Below, in pieces: positions 23,884 to 29,991 of a stretch of DNA of 36,253 bases. The DNA is from a virus. Position numbers and translations under genes: made by a program. The notes under the pieces are model-generated. The model was not told the DNA's origin and did not search any database. It saw nothing but the letters and a program-made list of their open reading frames with translations. The first letter of the stretch is position 1. The number at the start of each line of letters is the position of its first letter. Where the stretch lies: positions 1 through 36,253 of IMG/VR virus record IMGVR_UViG_3300032291_003083; one strand, written 5' to 3'.

Positions 23884-24069
23884 TTATTTATCAGCAATAC
23901 ATTCACGCACGTAATCATATTTTTCACCTTGCATGTGGTGAATGTCTTTCATCCAGTATGAATCTTGAGCTTCTTTTTTGTAAACAAGGTCGTCTTTACA
24001 AGAATATTGATAGGTTGTACCGCAACCTGATAGGGTGACGCAAATAGCCAGTATTAAAAATCCTTTCAC
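23884..24069 (-). CDS. small lipoprotein, possible superinfection-exclusion factor
   Basis: 61 residues starting at a GTG (24069) behind AAAAGGAGATAATAAA. The leader MKGFLILAICVTLSGCGTT has a textbook lipobox L-S-G-C with acylated Cys16 and no Asp at +2, so outer-membrane sorting is expected. The mature peptide is polar, with C-K-D near its start, Y-W-M-K-D-I-H-H in the middle and R-E-C-I-A-D-K at the end; the two Cys could form a disulphide. Small phage lipoproteins encoded away from the lysis cassette, such as T5 Llp, block the receptor against reinfection. That role is inferred; a second o-spanin is the alternative. Confidence 0.75.
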   Translation of the reverse strand: MKGFLILAICVTLSGCGTTYQYSCKDDLVYKKEAQDSYWMKDIHHMQGEKYDYVRECIADK

Positions 24070-24089
24070 TTTATTATCTCCTTTTGATT

Positions 24090-24175
24090 GTCCCGCTTAC
24101 TTATGCGGGGACTGAAATTTCATCAGCCAGCCTAGCTTTCTGTTTTCTTGTAAGTAGACACACCAGCAAGAAAAC
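24090..24175 (-). promoter_or_regulatory. two-hairpin leader upstream of the lipoprotein gene
   Basis: Two inverted repeats lie in the 117-base gap before the lipoprotein gene. GTTTTCTTG (24142-24150) and CAAGAAAAC (24167-24175) form a perfect 9-bp stem with a 16-base loop. GTCCCGC (24090-24096) and GCGGGGAC (24105-24112) form a 7-bp stem with one bulged G. Neither has a U-tail in the leftward direction, so they look like leader structures or mRNA stabilisers rather than a simple terminator. Confidence 0.5.
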
Positions 24176-24186
24176 AATGCAGCAGT

Positions 24187-24558
24187 TTACATTCTTTTTG
24201 AAAACATCAAATCAACGTGACATTTAAAATAATTATTTAGTTTTTCACTTAATTCTTGGTTTCTATTGTTCATAAAATGAAAAGCAATAGATTCTACAGC
24301 TGGATCATAAGAAAGTGCTAAAAGAATTCCATTGTTTAAAATGTCAATTCTAATAAGCGCGCAATTTTCCATTAATGCTGCCGCCAACCCTTCAAATTTG
24401 CAAGCGATTAACACGTCAGGCCACTTTGTGTTTTCTATTTTATCGTTGTTAATAAGATCATTCTCAATCAATATTAGCAATTCTTGAGCCAGATTTTTTA
24501 ATTTATGAATATCGTTTAAAAATTCTATATTTTTTTTTTTATTTTGTTCTGCGTTCAT
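24187..24558 (-). CDS. hypothetical helical protein
   Basis: 123 residues from ATG 24558, which follows ACGGAGAGAAAATAAA; the frame runs upstream to 24597 but without a start signal. A charged N-terminus (NAEQNKKKNIEF) leads into the helix LKNLAQELLILIENDL, then a mixed domain with WPDVLIACKFEGLAAAL and a strand pair RIDILNNGILLALSY. No motif or membrane segment recognised. It belongs to the leftward accessory genes downstream of the recombination cassette. Confidence 0.7.
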   Translation of the reverse strand: MNAEQNKKKNIEFLNDIHKLKNLAQELLILIENDLINNDKIENTKWPDVLIACKFEGLAAALMENCALIRIDILNNGILLALSYDPAVESIAFHFMNNRNQELSEKLNNYFKCHVDLMFSKRM

Positions 24559-24625
24559 TTTATTTTCTCTCCGTGTTGTTAAATTCCATACATCCAATTG
24601 TTGCTTTTTTATACTAAGTTTTTAA

Positions 24626-24649
24626 ATCCGATAATAAAATTTATCGGAT
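24626..24649 (-). terminator. hairpin after the 24654 gene, possible leftward terminator
   Basis: ATCCGATAA (24626-24634) and TTATCGGAT (24641-24649) make a perfect 9-bp stem with a 6-base loop, five bases past the stop of the leftward gene at 24654. Leftward the stem is followed by TTTAAAAACTT, a weak U-tract. Partial termination or mRNA end protection. Confidence 0.45.
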
Positions 24650-24653
24650 ATAG

Positions 24654-24893
24654 TTAATCATCAAAGCTTCCATGGACATCATTGCACACCCCTTTTTTAA
24701 ACAAAAAATGTAAAAGATCGCCATACGCTTGATCGGACTCTTCTTCTGATTCAAATCCAATTCTTTCTATTGTATTATCAAAAAACGTTATTTTTACACC
24801 ATTAAAATCATCGTCAGGTATTAGCTGAAGCTCTATATTCTTAACATAATTCAAATTTATAAGCTTTCCAGCCCCTTCAAAATCATAAAACAT
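24654..24893 (-). CDS. small acidic hypothetical protein
   Basis: 79 residues, AAAGGAGAAAAAGTAA before ATG 24893. It reads as a small beta-beta-alpha domain: NLNYVKNIELQLIPDDDFNG, VKITFFDNTIERIGFES, then a helix EEESDQAYGDLLHFLFKKG. Net acidic, rich in Asp and Glu, no cysteine cluster. Acidic small phage proteins of this kind can be DNA mimics, but nothing specific supports that here. Confidence 0.7.
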   Translation of the reverse strand: MFYDFEGAGKLINLNYVKNIELQLIPDDDFNGVKITFFDNTIERIGFESEEESDQAYGDLLHFLFKKGVCNDVHGSFDD

Positions 24894-25000
24894 TTACTTT
24901 TTCTCCTTTATTTTTGCATAGAGCCCTAAGCTACTGCAGGCAAATTTCTTTTCGTTTTTTTAGCGACAAATTGTGCATCTCTTAATCACCTAATTTAAAT

Positions 25001-25258
25001 TTATAACTTTTGCTCTGTTCTGTTTAACATTACCTGTTTCTGAATTCTATTATTCTCGCATTGCCTGGATTCATGATTATTATTATTTCTCTTTTGAGCA
25101 AGCTCTGTTAATCTTTGCAATTGTTCTTTAAAAAAATCATGCATTCTTTTACTTTTTCTCAACGATCGCCCAGCTTCGATAAAATAGCCCCATGTCCAGC
25201 CAATAAAAAAACCAAACAATATTGAAAATATTAAGTTAATAATTTCATAATTTCCCAT
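25001..25258 (-). CDS. single-pass membrane protein with coiled-coil tail
   Basis: 85 residues. Residues about 5-27 (IINLIFSILFGFFIGWTWGY) form one transmembrane helix, followed directly by many basic residues (RSLRKSKRMHDFF), which predicts N-out/C-in topology. The rest is a polar helix (KEQLQRLTELAQKRNNNN). The topology is opposite to an i-spanin. It could be a membrane anchor for a cytoplasmic phage function or an exclusion protein. Starts at ATG 25258 with GAGGG upstream. Confidence 0.65.
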   Translation of the reverse strand: MGNYEIINLIFSILFGFFIGWTWGYFIEAGRSLRKSKRMHDFFKEQLQRLTELAQKRNNNNHESRQCENNRIQKQVMLNRTEQKL

Positions 25259-25276
25259 TTAAAGACCCTCATTATT

Positions 25277-25468
25277 TTATGCTGCCATTTCTAAAAAAAC
25301 TTCTGAAGTTGATGGATTCGGCGAGTTATTAACAAGCGCATCCAAAAGATCTGCTGGAGCGCATTTACATGACCAATGACAAGAATTTTCTTCTTTTTTC
25401 AACCTAAACAATACCGACATTTTAAAATTACAAACTGGACAAACTGGTTTTTCTATTTCCTTATTCAT
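25277..25468 (-). CDS. zinc-ribbon protein
   Basis: 63 residues, CCAAGGAGAGAAGC before ATG. It contains C-P-V-C near residue 9-12 and W-S-C-K-C near 33-36, a two-knuckle zinc ribbon with about 20 residues between. The C-terminal half (ADLLDALVNNSPNPSTSEVF) is a short helix plus tail. The start overlaps the upstream gene's stop by eight bases. Zinc-ribbon micro-proteins are frequent in phage early operons, often binding host polymerase or nucleic acid; the target here is unknown. Confidence 0.7.
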   Translation of the reverse strand: MNKEIEKPVCPVCNFKMSVLFRLKKEENSCHWSCKCAPADLLDALVNNSPNPSTSEVFLEMAA

Positions 25469-25805
25469 GCTTCTCTCCTTGGGTTAATTTATTATTAATA
25501 TCTTGCACCATGTCTTGATAATGCGTAGAAGTTTTATCTAAAAACGGCATTATTTGTATGGCTTGCTCTATTGTGCAAGGCATAATATTTTTAGGTTTAA
25601 ATTCCATTAATAATTTTGATGCGCAAATATCAAAAATAATGTCTTCATGATAAGTTTTATTTTTAAATTTATTTTGCGTGTCAAAAATAATTTTAACAGC
25701 GTGCATTTTGTCTGTAAATTGTGGATAACAAGCGTTTATAACTTCCGCCAATTTTTTGCGAGCAGGAGAAAATATTCTCCCATGTATTTGATGCGCCAAT
25801 TCCAT
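25461..25805 (-). CDS. hypothetical protein
   Basis: 114 residues from ATG 25805; AGGAAG lies 12 bases upstream, a weak initiation signal. The N-terminal IHGRIFSPARKKLAEVINAC is basic and helical, the middle has FDICASKLLMEFKPKN and the C-terminus is helical and charged. A second leftward frame (25893-25693) overlaps its first 110 bases, so either the true start differs or this gene was truncated by a frameshift at its 5' end. Unrecognised. Confidence 0.6.
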   Translation of the reverse strand: MELAHQIHGRIFSPARKKLAEVINACYPQFTDKMHAVKIIFDTQNKFKNKTYHEDIIFDICASKLLMEFKPKNIMPCTIEQAIQIMPFLDKTSTHYQDMVQDINNKLTQGEKHE

Positions 25806-25900
25806 TTGACTGAACTACTTCCTGTAGTGATTTGAGGCAGCAGTTTAGTATCGAAAATGGTAGCGCGTCAAGCATCTTTTTTATTCCAAACAAACATTCT

Positions 25901-26188
25901 TTATGAAAAATAAGACATTGAATGCCGTTTTTTTAAAACTCGGGCTCTAGGTTTGCGAAATTTTTTAACTGGTTGAACTCCTTTAATTTTTTCTAACACT
26001 TCTTGTCCAACGTCACTAATTTCAAATTTTTGTTTATTGCGATGTTGAAGAATTATTTCTAAAATAAACATACACATATCATATCGGCCCTTCGAATAAC
26101 TAGAGGTCAATTTATCACGCTCAATTATTTGTATAAATTCTTTGGCGCAATCTTCAATTGCCTTTAAGCATTCTTCTTTATTGTTCAT
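25901..26188 (-). CDS. small basic hypothetical protein
   Basis: 95 residues starting at an ATG embedded in the end of the zinc-ribbon gene (11-base overlap). Mostly helical, with KAIEDCAKEFIQIIERDKL and GRYDMCMFILEIILQHRN, then a highly basic C-terminal tail (KKFRKPRARVLKKRHS) that probably binds nucleic acid. The ISDVGQEVLEKIKG segment could be part of a compact helical fold. No family recognised. Confidence 0.65.
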   Translation of the reverse strand: MNNKEECLKAIEDCAKEFIQIIERDKLTSSYSKGRYDMCMFILEIILQHRNKQKFEISDVGQEVLEKIKGVQPVKKFRKPRARVLKKRHSMSYFS

Positions 26189-26318
26189 TATTTTTTTCCT
26201 GTTTTACTATTTCTTGCTCAATCAAGTCACACTCTTTGCAACAATCAGACTCAGGCGTGTACTGATACCCTTCTCCACAGTTTTGACAATTTCCCGCTAA
26301 ATAATTATCGCTACTCAT
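26178..26318 (-). CDS. 46-residue zinc-ribbon micro-protein
   Basis: Leftward ATG 26318 to TAA 26178. The product has C-Q-N-C at 11-14 and C-C-K-E-C at 26-30, so two CxxC knuckles about 12 residues apart: a minimal treble-clef or zinc-ribbon fold, followed by a Gln/Glu helix. Its start overlaps the pentapeptide gene stop (8 bases) and its end overlaps the next gene, showing tight packing of a coupled operon. Confidence 0.65.
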   Translation of the reverse strand: MSSDNYLAGNCQNCGEGYQYTPESDCCKECDLIEQEIVKQEKNNEQ

Positions 26319-26598
26319 TTATTAAAACTTCTTTTTTTGTATTGTTTAAATTAGCGCCGCTCAAATCCGCACCGCGCAAGTTCGCATAACGCAAATCTGC
26401 ATCATTCAAGTTAGCAAAGCTCAAATCCGCACCGATTAAGTTGGCACAACTTAAGTTAGCGCCGCTCAAATCCGCACCGAACAAATTTGCATTATGCAAG
26501 TCCGCACCGCTCAAATTGGCTTTAATTCCTTTTTTGCCCAACGATTCAATAAATTCTTTATGTTGAGCTAATATTTTTTTAAGTATTTCGGGATTCAT
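26311..26598 (-). CDS. pentapeptide-repeat protein
   Basis: 95 residues. After an N-terminal helix ([19 protein letters not shown]) come about twelve consecutive A(D/N)LXX pentapeptides, for example [20 protein letters not shown], ending [14 protein letters not shown]. The fold is a right-handed quadrilateral beta-helix of roughly three coils. Larger relatives (MfpA, Qnr) mimic DNA and bind gyrase; this one is shorter and less acidic, so gyrase binding is a possibility, not a call. No Shine-Dalgarno is visible before ATG 26598. It lies between recombination and accessory genes. Confidence 0.9.
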   Translation of the reverse strand: MNPEILKKILAQHKEFIESLGKKGIKANLSGADLHNANLFGADLSGANLSCANLIGADLSFANLNDADLRYANLRGADLSGANLNNTKKEVLINE

Positions 26599-26603
26599 GT
26601 TTA

Positions 26604-26792
26604 TTATTTATTAGTTGCATTTTCATCAAGGTCTAAATCAAAGCTTGAAATCAAATTACACAATTTAATTATTTTAATTTTTGCTTCATTTTCTTCTAAA
26701 CTTAAAGCTTCTCTGTTGTCATCAATCATGTTTTCATAACAAGCTTTAAGGTCTAGGTAAGTGTTTCTAAATTTGCAATAATTCATGTTCAT
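26604..26792 (-). CDS. small helical hypothetical protein
   Basis: 62 residues, AAAAAGGTGTTTAA before ATG 26792. Predicted all helical: [20 protein letters not shown], then [20 protein letters not shown], ending in an acidic tail [13 protein letters not shown]. It lies just downstream of the ssDNA-binding protein in the recombination operon and may be a small regulatory or structural partner. Unrecognised. Confidence 0.65.
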   Translation of the reverse strand: MNMNYCKFRNTYLDLKACYENMIDDNREALSLEENEAKIKIIKLCNLISSFDLDLDENATNK

Positions 26793-26804
26793 TTAAACAC
26801 CTTT

Positions 26805-27245
26805 TTAAAATGGAATATCATCATCGGCAATTTCTTGAGCTTGTTTAACAGGCTTAACAAATTGCTGCTCATTTTGCCCCGAAAAAGGAAGGTATTCTTT
26901 TATTTGAAAATATTTTGAGTCTTCTTTTGTTTCTATGACGCATCTACCATGACCAGCCTTAATAATTTCTTCTGTTATTTTTCCGCCTTCATAAAGGTGT
27001 AATTTATCAATAGCAGCAAGTAATGATTTAATCTTCCAAACGGATTTATCTGAATTTAGCAAATAGTCTTTTAAATCCCCTGTATTTCCCGCCAAATCTC
27101 TTACAGACAAACTAATCTCAAGCATCTCATTACCAGCTTTTGACATTTTTTCAGTTGCATAGTTAATTCTAAAAAACGCTTCTCCTTTTTTTAAGGTTTG
27201 TTTTATATCTTGCATTTGTTGCTCCGTTAACGGGTTGTATTTCAT
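26805..27245 (-). CDS. DUF669-like single-stranded DNA-binding protein
   Basis: 146 residues, AAGGAGGAGTAAAAA before ATG. It matches the DUF669 pattern: M-S-K-A-G-N-E-M-L-E-I-S-L-S-V (about 34-48), then DYLLNSDKSVWKIKSLLAAI and a G-R-C-V-I-E strand. The C-terminus DDDIPF is the acidic tip used by SSBs to recruit partners. It lies directly after the annealase gene. It would coat ssDNA made by the exonuclease and cooperate with the Redbeta-like protein. Strong family and context support; binding itself is inferred. Confidence 0.8.
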   Translation of the reverse strand: MKYNPLTEQQMQDIKQTLKKGEAFFRINYATEKMSKAGNEMLEISLSVRDLAGNTGDLKDYLLNSDKSVWKIKSLLAAIDKLHLYEGGKITEEIIKAGHGRCVIETKEDSKYFQIKEYLPFSGQNEQQFVKPVKQAQEIADDDIPF

Positions 27246-27274
27246 TTTTTACTCCTCCTTGTTGATTTTAATAA

Positions 27275-28027
27275 TTAATTTTCTTTTGCCGATGCTATAA
27301 GCATAGCCGCTTTGCTCATTGTTTTATTTTCAACAACTGGCAAACCAGAATCAGATTCCGTTATATTTTTAGCTTCATCTTCATCATAAATTCCACCAAA
27401 ACCAAACGCATACCGCGCGCATTGTATCAGGGCTTTATGCCTAAGCATTCTAGCCGTGCATGTCTGCCAAGGTCCGCTTATCTTATAAGGCCCATTGCTT
27501 CCCTTGCCTTCAAAAGGCGCCCTGTACGTTTCTACCAAAAACTCCCTTACAACGGTTGGGAATTTTCTATCTTTTCTATAGATTAAGCAGTCAATCCATT
27601 CGTAGCATGGCTGACCGCCATTTAATGTAATTTTTTCATCTGAATATTTAAACTCTATACCGTCTAATTGGGGTTGTGAATTAATAATTCTGCTCCAACC
27701 ATCTACGCCAACCACAGGAACTATTCCATTTTTCTTGTCAGGAAAAGCATAAATTTCTTTAGTAAAAGGATTTAAGCCATATTGGTCCGCAACAACAAGT
27801 AATGCGGCCATTTGTTCGTTGGTAACTTGCTGTCCGTCGCGTTGAGAAAAAGCCGTATTTTTAAGTATGTTCATGAGATTGCTTGAATCTAATGTGTACT
27901 TTTCCGCAAATTTTTCAATCAAACTTATTCGCTTTTTTTCTACAACAGGGGCAATTTGTTTAGGTTGCTCGACCTTAACCTCTTCTTCAAATACGCCCTC
28001 TTCAATCAAGCCATTTTCGTCACTCAT
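27275..28027 (-). CDS. bet: Redbeta-type single-strand annealing recombinase (Bet)
   Basis: 250 residues (lambda Bet 261). The core is unmistakable: ADQYGLNPFTKEIYAFPDKK (81-100), the following GIVPVVGVDGWSRIIN (101-116), and the ARMLRHKALIQCARYAFGFG region (192-211). It anneals complementary ssDNA and drives recombination-dependent repair and replication. An acidic N-terminal extension of about 30 residues is unlike lambda. It overlaps the exonuclease gene by eight bases, GAGGG precedes its ATG. Works with the RecE-like exonuclease and the DUF669 protein. Confidence 0.95.
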   Translation of the reverse strand: MSDENGLIEEGVFEEEVKVEQPKQIAPVVEKKRISLIEKFAEKYTLDSSNLMNILKNTAFSQRDGQQVTNEQMAALLVVADQYGLNPFTKEIYAFPDKKNGIVPVVGVDGWSRIINSQPQLDGIEFKYSDEKITLNGGQPCYEWIDCLIYRKDRKFPTVVREFLVETYRAPFEGKGSNGPYKISGPWQTCTARMLRHKALIQCARYAFGFGGIYDEDEAKNITESDSGLPVVENKTMSKAAMLIASAKEN

Positions 28028-28886
28028 TTATAATTCCCTCATTGTTAAATTTACTTTCGGCGTATCCAGGCAATGGTAATACTTCAATAGCCTCGACGCC
28101 ATTTTTGCTCATCCAGGCTTGATGGGTTGTGTACCCTCTCCACTTCCCAAGTTGGCTGCAATCAACATAATATTTCAAAGCTTTTTGAAGCTGAAATTTT
28201 CCCATTTCTAGCTCAACATCCGTTATTTCATATCCTGACGTAACATAAGGCGGGGTCTTCTCAATCACAATGTGACATATTGAGCCAGGCTCTTTCCCTG
28301 TTAAAAGCCTTATAGCCTCCCATTGCATATAAGCTTGTATATGGTACTCATATGAAAACTTAGCCCTAGAGAATCCAGGACGAGAGCCATCTAATGCCGT
28401 TTTTAAATCAAAAATAATGCCAAAACGTTTATTATAAAAATCTGGACGAGATTTTAATAAAATTCCAGTCTCTTCATCCTTCCAAAATATTGACTGCTCT
28501 ATCATACAATCACCAGACAAGATTAATTCTGAGTTATCATAAGCTTTAAACGCTTCAGACATGCCTAGCATTTGATTGTATTCATCTTGTCTAAGTATTG
28601 TTTTTCCTTTGTTAATTTCCATTAGCTCTTTATAAGCATTAGAATTTTTTCTAGGCATCTCATTAAGTACAACATATTCATCTACAAATTTATCTGGCTC
28701 TAATAATAATGTATGAAGGCCGCTTCCAAATTTTAATGCTTCAGTACTGCCCTCGTTTTTATTGCCTAAAATATATTGCCAATGATATTTTTTAGGGCAT
28801 TTCAAAAGCAATTTAATGCCGCTAGCTGATATGCCTTCGCTAGCGTGATATTCGTCGTTTGTTAATTGTCGAATTTCAGCGTTCAT
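28020..28886 (-). CDS. RecE-like PD-(D/E)XK 5'-3' exonuclease
   Basis: 288 residues, similar to the catalytic part of RecE and to stand-alone phage exonucleases of the DUF3799 type. Motifs in order are LTNDEYHASEGISASGIKLL (8-27), GSGLHTLLLEPDKF (54-67) with H58, KSRPDF with D149, FDLKT with D160 and K162 (the PD-DxK core), and YHIQAYMQWE with Q184. It resects dsDNA ends to feed the annealase. It begins at an ATG sharing one base with the stop of a 23-codon micro-ORF. Pairing of a RecE-type exonuclease with a Redbeta-type annealase is a mix of the two E. coli systems. Confidence 0.93.
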   Translation of the reverse strand: MNAEIRQLTNDEYHASEGISASGIKLLLKCPKKYHWQYILGNKNEGSTEALKFGSGLHTLLLEPDKFVDEYVVLNEMPRKNSNAYKELMEINKGKTILRQDEYNQMLGMSEAFKAYDNSELILSGDCMIEQSIFWKDEETGILLKSRPDFYNKRFGIIFDLKTALDGSRPGFSRAKFSYEYHIQAYMQWEAIRLLTGKEPGSICHIVIEKTPPYVTSGYEITDVELEMGKFQLQKALKYYVDCSQLGKWRGYTTHQAWMSKNGVEAIEVLPLPGYAESKFNNEGIINE

Positions 28887-28957
28887 TACATTATTCCTCT
28901 TTCTAAGTAAGTAACGCTTACCTCATTCAACTCTTGTATTAATTCTTTAATTTTCAT
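28886..28957 (-). CDS. 23-residue micro-ORF coupled to the exonuclease gene
   Basis: MKIKELIQELNEVSVTYLER and three more residues. The ATG at 28957 follows CCAGGAGACGAGTA, a near-ideal ribosome-binding site, and overlaps the upstream stop (TAATG). Its own TAA overlaps the exonuclease ATG (TAATG). The exonuclease has only AGAGGAATAATG-like signals inside this ORF, so the micro-ORF probably delivers ribosomes to it. The peptide is an amphipathic helix and may also act itself. Confidence 0.55.
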   Translation of the reverse strand: MKIKELIQELNEVSVTYLERGIM

Positions 28958-29346
28958 TACTCGTCTCCTGGCTCATATTCTTCATAATCTCCGTTCTTAT
29001 ATTTTTTTTGAATAATTTCTAGTTTTGTTTCGTCGTCGTATTGTTCTTCTCCAAACATTTGTTCTGCAAATTTTTGAGCGCGGTCAAAAAAAACATAAGC
29101 AACGGAATCAGCTAATTGTTTGCAAACAGAGCTAGGCATAACATCAAGTACGCTTTGTAAAACAGATTTTAAAATAAAAGGGTCTACAAATTTAATAAGT
29201 AGCTCGGGGTGCATTTCGTTTAACATTTCTTTGTAAACAAATTTTTTGTCCGAATAATCTAATTCGCCAAAGTCGTTAAAGTTAATACTTAATTCCTTAA
29301 GAATTTCCCGAGTTACTGGGAAAGCCATTGTTGTATATACGCTCAT
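28957..29346 (-). CDS. hypothetical protein, head of the recombination operon
   Basis: 129 residues from ATG 29346, which follows GAGGTGATTAAA; a start three codons upstream is also possible. All helical with aromatic patches: LKELSINFNDFGELDYSDKK, HPELLIKFVDPFILKSVLQS, VAYVFFDRAQKFAEQMFG, and a strongly acidic C-terminus (GDYEEYEPGDE). The acidic end may be an interaction tail. It is the first gene after the promoter-operator at 29379-29406. Possibly a RecBCD or host-nuclease modulator, by analogy of position with lambda gam, but there is no sequence resemblance I can see. Confidence 0.7.
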   Translation of the reverse strand: MSVYTTMAFPVTREILKELSINFNDFGELDYSDKKFVYKEMLNEMHPELLIKFVDPFILKSVLQSVLDVMPSSVCKQLADSVAYVFFDRAQKFAEQMFGEEQYDDETKLEIIQKKYKNGDYEEYEPGDE

Positions 29347-29378
29347 TTTAATCACCTCATAGTTAATTACGAGTAAGC

Positions 29379-29406
29379 ATTATAATCAAATTTTTTGATT
29401 AATCAA
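29379..29406 (-). promoter_or_regulatory. leftward promoter with dyad operator for the recombination operon
   Basis: Leftward TTGATT (29401-29406), 16 bp, TATAAT (29379-29384, perfect). The spacer is filled by the palindrome TAATCAAA-TTT-TTTGATTA (29383-29401). A half-site TTAATCAAAA also occurs at 29611-29620 next to the neighbouring promoter. The dyad has no U-run after it, which argues for an operator rather than a terminator. Confidence 0.55.
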
Positions 29407-29594
29407 ACTCCTTTTTGTTGTTTTATTAAATATTCAAAAAACTCTAATCCTTTTTCTTGTTTGTCAAAACTTTGAGATATTTCGTACCCGTTTTTTAGTT
29501 TTAGCTTTACTTTTACAGGGTTTTTATCTAATAGCCAATATTTTTCAATTCCGCTTTCAACTAGCACTTTTCCATTGTGTTTGATTTTTATCAT
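29403..29594 (-). CDS. small beta-rich hypothetical protein
   Basis: 63 residues from ATG 29594, which follows AAAGGAGGACGTA; the frame extends to 29618 but the strong ribosome-binding site selects the internal start. It reads as a small antiparallel sheet plus helix: KIKHNGKVLVESGIEKYWLL, then VKVKLKLKNGYEISQSFD and a C-terminal helix LEFFEYLIKQQ. First gene of the leftward early transcript from the divergent promoter region. Unknown function. Confidence 0.65.
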   Translation of the reverse strand: MIKIKHNGKVLVESGIEKYWLLDKNPVKVKLKLKNGYEISQSFDKQEKGLEFFEYLIKQQKGV

Positions 29595-29629
29595 TACGTC
29601 CTCCTTTTTTTTAATCAAAAATATTGTTT

Positions 29630-29665
29630 ATTATAATTGACATCTTGTAATTTATGTAATAGATT
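29630..29665. promoter_or_regulatory. divergent early promoters
   Basis: Rightward: TTGACA (29637-29642), 17 bp, TAGATT (29660-29665); the start site would fall at about 29672, practically on the ATG at 29673. Its spacer carries TGTAAT twice, 9 bp apart (29646-29651 and 29655-29660). Leftward: a perfect TATAAT at 29630-29635, serving the gene at 29594; its -35 is poor, so it may need an activator. This is the counterpart of a lambda pL/pR region in compact form. Confidence 0.6.
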
Positions 29666-29672
29666 TTAAGTT

Positions 29673-29888
29673 ATGAATAACATTACAAAAAAGAAAATAC
29701 TAAATCTTTTTGGCACGCAAGCAGAATTAGCTAAGCGAATGAAAGTATCTCCAAACTTAGTGGGAAACTGGTTTTGTGGATTTTGTGAGTGTCCTGCAAA
29801 ACACGCGATAACAATTGAGTATTTAACCCGCGGAGCCGTGATGGCTTGCGATATACGTCCAGACATTTTTAGACCTGGAGTGGTTTAA
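29673..29888 (+). CDS. Cro-like helix-turn-helix repressor
   Basis: 71 residues beginning MNNITKKKILNLFGTQAELA. An HTH of the Cro/YdaS type is visible: helix 2 TQAELAKRMK, turn, recognition helix SPNLVGNWFCGFCECPAKHA, then TIEYLTRGAVMACDIRPDIF as in many Cro-like proteins where R-P-D-x-F closes the domain. It would bind the promoter region just upstream. No Shine-Dalgarno; the promoter start site almost coincides with the ATG, so the mRNA may be leaderless, as lambda cI is from pRM. Confidence 0.85.
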   Translation: MNNITKKKILNLFGTQAELAKRMKVSPNLVGNWFCGFCECPAKHAITIEYLTRGAVMACDIRPDIFRPGVV

Positions 29889-29904
29889 ACTTATAGAGAT
29901 TGGG

Positions 29905-29945
29905 TGGTTGCGGGAAAACATTTATGAGGTGATGACCCGCAACCA
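29905..29945 (+). promoter_or_regulatory. perfect 10-bp hairpin in the early rightward leader
   Basis: TGGTTGCGGG (29905-29914) pairs perfectly with CCCGCAACCA (29936-29945). The 21-base loop contains GAGGTGATG, that is, a Shine-Dalgarno next to an AUG, and the two-codon minigene ATG AGG TGA. There is no U-tail. Just downstream is a second dyad, TCACT-TGTTC-AGTGA (29953-29967). Together they fill the gap between the Cro-like gene and the 29992 gene. Confidence 0.6.
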
Positions 29946-29991
29946 GTGGAACTCACTTGTTCAGTGATAAAAAAAGCAAGTAGAGAATAAC

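Noticed and set aside
25001-25258. i-spanin (Rz) candidate
   Set aside because: Basic residues follow the transmembrane helix, predicting the tail inside the cell, opposite to an i-spanin, and it is far from the lysis genes.
25693-25893. Leftward 66-codon frame starting MFGIKKMLDALPFSILNCCL
   Set aside because: It overlaps the 25805 gene for about 110 bases in another frame and has no clear ribosome-binding site. It may reflect a frameshifted 5' end of that gene, so the first 90 bases deserve a read-level check, but a separate gene is not supported.
29932-29967. 11-codon ORF beginning ATGACCCGC in the leader hairpin
   Set aside because: The Shine-Dalgarno directly abuts its ATG with no spacer and half of the ORF lies in the stem; kept only as part of the hairpin description.
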